Source of the DNA: Roseicyclus sp041163945
GTDB taxonomy: Bacteria > Pseudomonadota > Alphaproteobacteria > Rhodobacterales > Rhodobacteraceae
Direction: 5' to 3'
NCBI GenBank assembly: GCA_041163945.1
Contig: JBEAQJ010000062.1
Coordinates: 1-28,020 of the forward strand
Length of the DNA stretch: 28,020 nucleotides
The notes under the pieces were generated by a model that saw only the letters and a program-made list of their open reading frames with translations, made no database searches and was not told the origin of the DNA. Both the position numbers and the translations under genes were made by a program. This document shows positions 22,827 through 28,020 of the stretch, piece after piece (positions within the stretch are counted from its first letter, which is position 1; the number at the start of each line of letters is the position of its first letter).

Positions 22827-23771
22827 ATGACCCTATTCACCCGGACCGCCTGCAGCGTGCTTGCCCTTGGCCTTGGCGCAGGGGCTGCCTTGGCGCAGGA
22901 CGATTGCGCCACCGTGCGCTTTTCCGATGTCGGCTGGACCGACATCACCGCCACGACCGCCGCCACCAGCGTCGTGCTCGAGGCTTTGGGCTATGAAACC
23001 GAAACCTTGGTCTTGTCGGTGCCCGTGACCTATACCTCGCTTGCGGCGGGTGACATCGATGTGTTCTTGGGCAACTGGATGCCGACGATGGAGGCCGATA
23101 TCGCCCCCTACCGCGATGCCGGCAGCGTCGACACCGTGCGCGCCAACCTGACGGGGGCGAAATACACGCTGGCCACCAACGCCCATGGCGCCGCCTTGGG
23201 CATCGCCGATTTCGCCGATGTCGCAGCCGCCGCCGAAGCGCTGGATGACAAGATCTACGGCATCGAGCCGGGCAACGACGGCAACCGGCTGATCATGGAC
23301 ATGATCGCCGCCGATGCCTTTGGCCTGGGCGCGGCAGGCTTCGAGGTGGTGGAAAGCTCCGAGCAGGGCATGCTGGCGCAGGTCGCCCGTGCGGTTGCGC
23401 AAGACGAGCCGATCGTCTTTCTGGCCTGGGAACCCCACCCGATGAACGCCAATTTCGATCTGACCTATCTGTCGGGCGGCGATGATTGGTTCGGGCCCGA
23501 TTTCGGTGGGGCCACGGTGTTTACAAACACCCGCGCCGGCTATGCGGCGGCCTGCCCGAATGTCGGGGCGCTGTTGAGCAATCTGGAATTCACGCTGGCC
23601 ATGGAAAACGAGATCATGGGCGCGATCTTGAATGACGGGGCCGACCCGCGCGAGGCGGCGACGGCATGGATGGCGGCCAACCCCGACCTGGTGATGGGCT
23701 GGCTTGCGGGTGTGACGACCATCGATGGTGGCGATGCAGCCGCGGCCATGCGCGGCGCCTTGGGCCTGTGA
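22827..23771 (+). CDS. choX: Choline ABC transporter, periplasmic substrate-binding protein
   Basis: This 314-residue binding protein has a signal peptide (residues 1-23, cleaved after AALA before QDDCATV), so the mature protein is periplasmic. It captures choline for the ChoWV importer. The aromatic cage of S. meliloti ChoX is conserved at a fixed offset: W37 and D39 in DVGWTD, W84 in LGNWMPT, Y113 in AKYTLATN and W201 in FLAWEPHPM. This supports choline rather than glycine betaine as ligand. Start ATG 22827 has AGGGAGA 10-16 nt upstream. It is the first gene of choX-choW-GFA-choV, divergent from betI, and is followed by a 10-bp GC-rich hairpin that probably protects the choX mRNA and keeps the binding protein in excess over the permease. 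Confidence 0.96.
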   Translation: MTLFTRTACSVLALGLGAGAALAQDDCATVRFSDVGWTDITATTAATSVVLEALGYETETLVLSVPVTYTSLAAGDIDVFLGNWMPTMEADIAPYRDAGSVDTVRANLTGAKYTLATNAHGAALGIADFADVAAAAEALDDKIYGIEPGNDGNRLIMDMIAADAFGLGAAGFEVVESSEQGMLAQVARAVAQDEPIVFLAWEPHPMNANFDLTYLSGGDDWFGPDFGGATVFTNTRAGYAAACPNVGALLSNLEFTLAMENEIMGAILNDGADPREAATAWMAANPDLVMGWLAGVTTIDGGDAAAAMRGALGL

Positions 23772-23796
23772 TCGCCTGACGTTCCCCAGTGATTGG

Positions 23797-23826
23797 GGCG
23801 GCGCGCTTACGGATTGGCGCGCCGCC
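23797..23826 (+). other. Intercistronic hairpin choX-choW
   Basis: A perfect 10-bp stem GGCGGCGCGC (23797-23806), 10-nt loop, GCGCGCCGCC (23817-23826) lies between choX and choW. There is no U-tract. In ABC operons such stems commonly act as mRNA stabilisers or partial terminators giving more binding protein than permease; that role here is inferred. Confidence 0.7.
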
Positions 23827-23847
23827 CGGTCTTGACGAGGGCCAGCC

Positions 23848-24801
23848 ATGCTCAGCCGGATCACGGAATGCGATCAGGGCCTTCCCGAAGGGATGGGGCC
23901 GCTTGCCCTGTTGTCGGAATGCAAGCTGCGCGTGGGTGACGCGGCCGAGGCTGTGTTCGATTGGCTGCAAGATAACCTGTCGGGCGTGTTCGACGCGGTG
24001 GCGCGCGCGCTGGAGGTGATGGTCGAGATCATCCTTGCGATCTTGCAGCAGCCGCCCAACACCGGCTGGATCTGGGATCTGCGCCGTTCCGAGATCAGCT
24101 ATCTTTACCCGCCCGATTGGCACCCGATCTTGATCGGGGCGATCTTCGTGGCGCTGTCTTGGCGGCTGCATCGCGGCTGGCGGGTGCCAGGATTGGTGGC
24201 GCTGGGATTGTTGTTCATCATCAACCAAGGCTATTGGAAGGAAACCACCGAAAGCCTGACACTGGTGTTGTCGGCGTGCCTGGTCTGCATGGGTTTGGGG
24301 GTGCCGATCGGCATTGCCGCGGCGCACCGCCCGCGGCTTTATGCCGGCCTGCGGCCGGTTCTGGATCTGATGCAGACCTTGCCGACCTTTGTCTATTTGA
24401 TCCCGGCCATCGTGTTTTTCGGGATCGGCATGGTGCCGGGGCTGATTGCCACGGTGATCTTCGTGCTGCCGGCGCCGATCCGGCTGACGCATCTGGGGAT
24501 CGTGTCCACGCCCATCGCGCTGATCGAGGCGGCCGATGCCTTTGGTGCCACGCCGCGCCAAAAGCTGTGGAAGGTGGAACTGCCCTTTGCCGCACCGCAG
24601 ATCATGGCGGGGCTGAACCAGACCATCATGCTGTCGCTGTCGATGGTGGTGATCGCGGCGCTGGTCGGAGCCTCGGGGTTGGGCGTGCCGGTGGTGCGCG
24701 CGCTCAACCAGGTGAACACGGGCCTTGGGTTCGAGGCGGGGCTGATCATCGTGGTCGTGGCGATCTTGCTCGACCGGGTGCTGAGGGTGCAACGCCGATG
24801 A
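23848..24801 (+). CDS. choW: Choline ABC transporter permease
   Basis: This 317-residue inner-membrane permease belongs to the ProW/ChoW family. An N-terminal amphipathic stretch (VFDWLQDNLSGVFDAVARALEVMVE) is followed by hydrophobic segments from about residue 93 onward. The permease signature EAADAFGATPRQKLWKVELPFAAPQIMAGLNQTIMLSLSMVVIAALVGASGLG contains the EAA loop that contacts the ATPase. It imports choline together with ChoX and ChoV. Start ATG 23848 has GAGG upstream. The stop overlaps the start of the GFA-family gene by 4 nt (ATGA), so that gene is built into the transporter operon. Confidence 0.95.
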   Translation: MLSRITECDQGLPEGMGPLALLSECKLRVGDAAEAVFDWLQDNLSGVFDAVARALEVMVEIILAILQQPPNTGWIWDLRRSEISYLYPPDWHPILIGAIFVALSWRLHRGWRVPGLVALGLLFIINQGYWKETTESLTLVLSACLVCMGLGVPIGIAAAHRPRLYAGLRPVLDLMQTLPTFVYLIPAIVFFGIGMVPGLIATVIFVLPAPIRLTHLGIVSTPIALIEAADAFGATPRQKLWKVELPFAAPQIMAGLNQTIMLSLSMVVIAALVGASGLGVPVVRALNQVNTGLGFEAGLIIVVVAILLDRVLRVQRR

Positions 24802-25214
24802 CCCAGACGCACACCGCCGCCTGCCATTGCGGCACCGTGAAATTCCGCGTGACGCTGACCGATGGCCTTGCCACCGCGCGGCGCTGCACCTGTTCTTATT
24901 GCACGATGCGCGGCGCGGTCGCCGTCTCGGCCTCGCTCGACGGGATCGAGTTCGTGGCAGGCGAGGACAACCTGACCCTCTACCAGTTCGGCACCCGCAC
25001 CGCGCGGCATTACTTCTGCCGCACCTGCGGGATCTACACCCATCACCAGCGCCGCTCGAACCCGACGCAATTCGGCATCAACCTCGCCTGTCTCGAGGGC
25101 GTGACCCCCTGGGACCTGCCCGAGATCCCGGTGAATGACGGCATCGCCCACCCGTCGGACGGTGCGCCGCCGCGCGTCGATGGAACCCTGCGCTACGAGA
25201 AGGCCCGGACATGA
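24798..25214 (+). CDS. GFA / CENP-V family zinc-binding protein inside the choline transporter operon
   Basis: This 138-residue protein of the GFA (glutathione-dependent formaldehyde-activating enzyme-like) family has the zinc cysteines C9 and C11 in CHCGTVKF, C30, C32 and C35 in CTCSYC, and C74 and C77 in YFCRTCGIYTHH. ATG 24798 overlaps the choW stop and the TGA overlaps the choV start (both ATGA), so it is expressed with the transporter. Gfa in Paracoccus was linked to S-hydroxymethylglutathione formation; most family members are uncharacterised. Formaldehyde is made when betaine is demethylated to glycine, which offers a possible but unproven reason for its place here. The standard choXWV operon does not need it, so it looks like a lineage-specific insertion. 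Confidence 0.9.
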   Translation: MTQTHTAACHCGTVKFRVTLTDGLATARRCTCSYCTMRGAVAVSASLDGIEFVAGEDNLTLYQFGTRTARHYFCRTCGIYTHHQRRSNPTQFGINLACLEGVTPWDLPEIPVNDGIAHPSDGAPPRVDGTLRYEKART

Positions 25215-26230
25215 CCACCGCCGTCCGTTTCCACGAGGTCTGCATCATGTTCGGCGATGATCCCGCCCCGGCGCTGGTCCGGGCCGATGCGGGCGAGGCC
25301 CGGGCCGAGATCCAGGCCGCGACCGGGCAGGTTCTGGGCGTTCACGGGTGTTCGCTGAGCGTGGATGAAGGCGAGATCGTGGTTCTGATGGGGCTGTCGG
25401 GGTCGGGCAAATCCACGCTTTTGCGCGCCGTAAACGCGCTGAACCCCGTGGTGCGCGGGCATGTCGAGGTTCGGCTGGACCATGCCATGGTCAATGTCAC
25501 GGCGGCACGGGGTGCCGAATTGCGCCGCTTGCGCCAAAAGGGCGTGGCGATGGTGTTCCAGCAATTCGGCCTGCTGCCGTGGCGCAGCGTGCGCGAAAAT
25601 GTGGGCTTCGCACTGGAACTGGCGGGTGTGCCCGAGGCGGAGCGCCGCGACCGCGTCGACCGGCAACTCGCCCTCGTGGGCCTGTCGGACCGGGCGGGGG
25701 CGTTGGTGGGCGAATTGTCGGGTGGCATGCAGCAGCGCGTGGGCCTGGCCCGCGCCTTTGCGACCGAAGCCCCGATCCTCTTGATGGACGAGCCGTTTTC
25801 CGCGCTCGACCCGCTGATACGGTCCAAGTTGCAAGATGAGTTGCTCGATCTGCAACGCGATCTGAAACGCACCATCATCTTCGTCAGCCATGATCTGGAC
25901 GAGGCGTTCAAGATCGGCAACCGCATCGCGATCATGGACGCGGGGCGGATCATCCAATGCGGCACCCCGCGCGAGATCTTTTCAAACCCCGCCAACGCTT
26001 ATGTGCGCGATTTCGTGGCGCATATGAACCCGCTGGGTGTCTTGCGCGCGCGCGATGTGATGGTGCCCCCCTGTGCGGAGCCGCCCGCCGCATCCATTGC
26101 GCCGGATCTGGCGTTGCGCGACATCCTGGCCCGGTTTGCACACAGCCCCGCCCCCCTGGCGGTGGAGGAGGCCGGTGTCGTGATCGGTACCGTCACCCCC
26201 GCCAGCGTTACGGCCCGGCTGGGGATGTGA
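25211..26230 (+). CDS. choV: Choline ABC transporter, ATP-binding protein
   Basis: This 339-residue ATPase of the ProV/OpuA type drives the ChoXWV importer at the cytoplasmic face. Walker A is GLSGSGKST (61-69), the Q-loop Q117/Q118 in VFQQFGLLPWR, the ABC signature LSGGMQQR (169-176), Walker B ILLMDEP (189-195) with FSALDPL, and the H-loop is in FVSHDLDEAFK. The last ~75 residues form a degenerate CBS-like tail, shorter than the tandem CBS of ProV. The N-terminal insertion before Walker A (DDPAPALVRADAGEARAEIQAATG) is typical of ChoV. ATG 25211 overlaps the GFA stop by 4 nt. It is the last gene of the operon and converges on the acyl-CoA dehydrogenase gene with a 30-nt gap. Confidence 0.95.
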   Translation: MTTAVRFHEVCIMFGDDPAPALVRADAGEARAEIQAATGQVLGVHGCSLSVDEGEIVVLMGLSGSGKSTLLRAVNALNPVVRGHVEVRLDHAMVNVTAARGAELRRLRQKGVAMVFQQFGLLPWRSVRENVGFALELAGVPEAERRDRVDRQLALVGLSDRAGALVGELSGGMQQRVGLARAFATEAPILLMDEPFSALDPLIRSKLQDELLDLQRDLKRTIIFVSHDLDEAFKIGNRIAIMDAGRIIQCGTPREIFSNPANAYVRDFVAHMNPLGVLRARDVMVPPCAEPPAASIAPDLALRDILARFAHSPAPLAVEEAGVVIGTVTPASVTARLGM

Positions 26231-26260
26231 CGATCCGAAGTTTCGTACGATCCTTCGCGC

Positions 26261-27475
26261 CTAAAAGAATGCCTGAAGCCCGGTTTGCGCCCGGCCCAGG
26301 ATCAGGGCATGCACATCATGCGTGCCCTCGTAGGTGTTGACGGTTTCCAGGTTCTGGGCGTGACGCATGACATGGTATTCCGCCATGATCCCGTTGCCGC
26401 CGTGCATGTCGCGCGCGGCGCGCGCGATATCGAGCGCCTTGCCGCAATTGTTGCGCTTGATCAGGCTGATCACCTCGGGGGCGCAGCTGCCGTCTTCCAG
26501 CATCCGGCCGGCGCGCAGCGCGGCCTGAAGGCCCAGGGCGATCTCGGTCTGCATGTCGGCCAGCTTTTTCTGGAACAGCTGCGTCTGTGCCAAGGGGCGC
26601 CCGAATTGCACCCGGTCGAGCCCGTATTGCCGGGCGCGATGCCAACAGTCTTCCGCGGCCCCCATGACGCCCCAGGCGATCCCGTAGCGCGCGCGGTTCA
26701 GGCAGCCAAACGGCCCTTTCAAGCCCTCGACGCCGGGCAAAAGCGCCTCTTCGCCGACGGCCACGTCCTTCATGACGATCTCGCCCGTGACGCTGGCGCG
26801 CAGGCTGAGCTTGCCGCCGATCTTGGGTGCCGACAGCCCGGCCATCCCCTTTTCCAAGATGAAACCGCGGATCGCGCCACCATGTGCCTCGGATTTGGCC
26901 CAGACAACAAAGACATCGGCGATGGGGCTGTTGGAAATCCACATCTTGGCGCCGTTCAAGACGTAACCGTCGGCGGTTCTCTTGGCCTGTGTCTTCATCC
27001 CGGCCGGGTCGGATCCGGCATCGGGTTCGGTCAGGCCGAAACAGCCGATCAGGCGGCCCGCCGCCAGCCCGGGCAGGTATTTCTGCCGCTGCGCCTCCGA
27101 GCCATAGGCGTGGATGGGATACATCACCAGGCTCGATTGCACGCTCATCATCGAGCGATAGCCACTGTCGATGCGTTCCACTTCCCGCGCCACGAGCCCA
27201 TAGGCCACATAGCCCGCCCCCAAGCCGCCATAGGTTTCGGGAATGGTGATGCCCAAAAGCCCCATGTCGCCCATTTCGGCAAAGATCTCGGGCGCCACGC
27301 GTTCGTTCAGATAGGCGTCGCTGACGCGCGACAAGAGCTTGTCCTGGGCATAGGCGCGGGCGCTGTCGGCAACCATGCGCTCGTCTTCTGTCAGCTGGGC
27401 TGTCAGGTGAAACGGATCGCTCCAGTCGAACGGGGCAAGCGAGGGGCCTGTGTGGCGGGTCTGTCCGTCGGGCAT
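26261..27475 (-). CDS. gcdH: Glutaryl-CoA dehydrogenase
   Basis: This 404-residue FAD acyl-CoA dehydrogenase oxidises and decarboxylates glutaryl-CoA to crotonyl-CoA in lysine and tryptophan breakdown, passing electrons to ETF. The catalytic base is E383 in NTYEGTHDVHALILGRAQTGLQAF, a block almost diagnostic for GcdH. Others are GCFGLTEPDAGSDPAGMKTQA, KMWISNSPIADVFVVWAK and MHGGNGI. I chose ATG 27475 (MPDGQTRHTGPSLAPFDWSDPF) because GGAGAT lies 8-13 nt upstream; an ATG 21 nt earlier lacks a comparable site. It has no adjacent lysine-pathway genes in this window. It converges on choV and faces an AT-rich intergenic region of 267 nt upstream. Confidence 0.93.
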   Translation of the reverse strand: MPDGQTRHTGPSLAPFDWSDPFHLTAQLTEDERMVADSARAYAQDKLLSRVSDAYLNERVAPEIFAEMGDMGLLGITIPETYGGLGAGYVAYGLVAREVERIDSGYRSMMSVQSSLVMYPIHAYGSEAQRQKYLPGLAAGRLIGCFGLTEPDAGSDPAGMKTQAKRTADGYVLNGAKMWISNSPIADVFVVWAKSEAHGGAIRGFILEKGMAGLSAPKIGGKLSLRASVTGEIVMKDVAVGEEALLPGVEGLKGPFGCLNRARYGIAWGVMGAAEDCWHRARQYGLDRVQFGRPLAQTQLFQKKLADMQTEIALGLQAALRAGRMLEDGSCAPEVISLIKRNNCGKALDIARAARDMHGGNGIMAEYHVMRHAQNLETVNTYEGTHDVHALILGRAQTGLQAFF

Positions 27476-27647
27476 GGCGCGATCTCCTTCCAGCATGGTC
27501 GATTCATATCATTTGCCCCGATAGTGCAACCCTCGGCACGCCGCCCGCCTTGTTGCGGATGCCGCAGATGTTTGCGTCATCGGGGGCCGGCGATGATCCC
27601 GCAGCCCCGCGCTGCGTCTGGTTGGCACGGGTCTATTGGGATCGCTA

Positions 27648-27734
27648 TGTTCAAAATACAATGATTTTTCTGATTAATTAGCTAAATACGATCAAATAAT
27701 ATCATTTTTGCGATCTATTCACAGCTTATCCACA
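27648..27734. other. AT-rich island with two DnaA-box-like sequences
   Basis: In a strongly GC-rich window, 27651-27710 is about 80% A+T (48 of 60 bases by count). Directly beside it are CTATTCACA (27715-27723), one mismatch from the DnaA-box consensus, and TTATCCACA (27726-27734), a perfect consensus box, in the same orientation with start points 11 bp apart. No gene is visible from 27476 to 27742. Such pairing of an AT-rich stretch with phased boxes is seen at replication origins and at DnaA-controlled promoters. Two boxes are too few to call an origin. Confidence 0.5.
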
Positions 27735-27742
27735 GCCGGTGC

Positions 27743-28020
27743 TTACAGCGCACGGATCAGGGCCGGGATCTGGTCCTTGAAGCGAAAGAACCCCGCAGTG
27801 GCATGTGGCCATGCGGCTTGGTCAAAGGCCCGGATCCGGCGGACCAGCCCGATGCCATCCGCCCTGAGCAGCGCATCAAGGCGGTTGAGCGCCGTTGCGG
27901 CCGGACCAGTCGGGGCATAGGCGGTCACGATCTGGTCCAAGCCGAGGTTCCTGGCCCATTCGGCGATCCGGGCGGGATCATCGGTCAGCGGCCCGGGCTG
28001 GCCCATGCGCGGCGACCAGC
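27743..28020 (-). CDS. Unidentified protein, C-terminal part (5' end outside window)
   Basis: The frame is open to the right edge, so about the last 92 residues are visible, ending in HATAGFFRFKDQIPALIRAL. I cannot assign a family with confidence. The pattern looks alpha/beta: a helix (DPARIAEWARNLG), a strand followed by a proline/glycine loop (QIVTAYAPTGPA), a long helix (ATALNRLDALLRADG) and another strand, then the aromatic-rich WPHATAGFFRFKDQIP. It has some flavour of photolyase-related flavoprotein sequences, a weak impression only. The two DnaA-box-like sites lie just beyond its stop codon. An internal ATG at 28006 exists but the frame continues through it. Confidence 0.65.
   Translation of the reverse strand, partial: WSPRMGQPGPLTDDPARIAEWARNLGLDQIVTAYAPTGPAATALNRLDALLRADGIGLVRRIRAFDQAAWPHATAGFFRFKDQIPALIRAL

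Noticed and set aside
22844..22900. A frame upstream of and through the choX start suggesting a longer protein beginning in betI
   Set aside because: ATG 22827 gives a proper signal peptide and has a ribosome-binding site; the upstream part is antisense to betI.
26231..26260. A terminator in the 30-nt gap between choV and gcdH
   Set aside because: Only a weak CGAAG/CTTCG pairing with a long loop is present; it is not strong enough to call.
27648..27734. A definite replication origin
   Set aside because: Only two DnaA-box-like sites are visible, and there are no typical origin-flanking genes in the window. It is kept as a hypothesis only.

Overview
The window is chromosomal-type DNA from a GC-rich alphaproteobacterium, most likely family Rhodobacteraceae. 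The grounds are the high GC content, tightly overlapping genes (many ATGA or GTGA stop/start overlaps), the betICBA and choXWV gene sets, an oxyR/katG pair and the style of the proteins. This placement is an inference from gene content; no rRNA marker is present. I saw no tRNA, rRNA, insertion sequence, integrase, phage gene or CRISPR array.

Layout. (1) 1-1164: 3' part of a 5-oxoprolinase / hydantoinase-B gene, then a small DUF1330 protein. (2) 1657-4166 (-): a two-gene unit of an oxalate-CoA-ligase-like enzyme and a ketopantoate-reductase-like enzyme. Diverging from it at 4339-6032 (+) is a pair of a PLP-dependent D-cysteine desulfhydrase / L-cysteate sulfo-lyase and an aspartate/glutamate racemase. 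(3) 6109-9341: divergent oxyR and katG, a peroxide defence module. (4) 9454-12857 (-): a four-gene operon of cyclic-amide hydrolase (hydantoinase), VOC protein, hydantoin racemase and a DapA-superfamily protein lacking two classic active-site positions. (5) 12916-14292 (-): phosphomannomutase/phosphoglucomutase. (6) 14420-17423 (+): a two-helix membrane protein, a MoxR AAA+ ATPase and a VWA-domain protein, joined by GTGA overlaps and starting at an apparently leaderless promoter. (7) 17493-26230: a divergent choline/glycine-betaine locus. betI-betC-betB-betA is on the minus strand (choline sulfate to choline to betaine, with the repressor). choX-choW-GFA-choV is on the plus strand (choline ABC importer with an inserted GFA-family gene). 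A BetI-type palindrome lies between the arms. (8) 26261-27475 (-): glutaryl-CoA dehydrogenase. (9) 27476-28020: an AT-rich island with two DnaA-box-like sequences, then the C-terminal end of an unassigned gene.

How the genes work together. The choline locus is complete for uptake and oxidation: ChoXWV imports choline, BetC releases choline from choline-O-sulfate, BetA and BetB oxidise it to glycine betaine, and BetI senses choline. OxyR most likely controls katG from the shared intergenic region. Several left-hand units handle cyclic amides, D-amino acids or small acids (5-oxoprolinase, hydantoinase/racemase, Asp/Glu racemase, D-cysteine desulfhydrase, oxalate-CoA ligase), which suggests a scavenging, catabolic segment.

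The best candidates for something under-described are the membrane protein-MoxR-VWA operon, with its degenerate HExxH-like site and start-abutting inverted repeat; the hydantoinase operon with an atypical DapA homologue; the GFA gene inside the choline importer operon; a repeated intergenic hairpin present at two distant gene ends; and the DnaA-box/AT-rich island near the right edge. None is proven novel from sequence alone.
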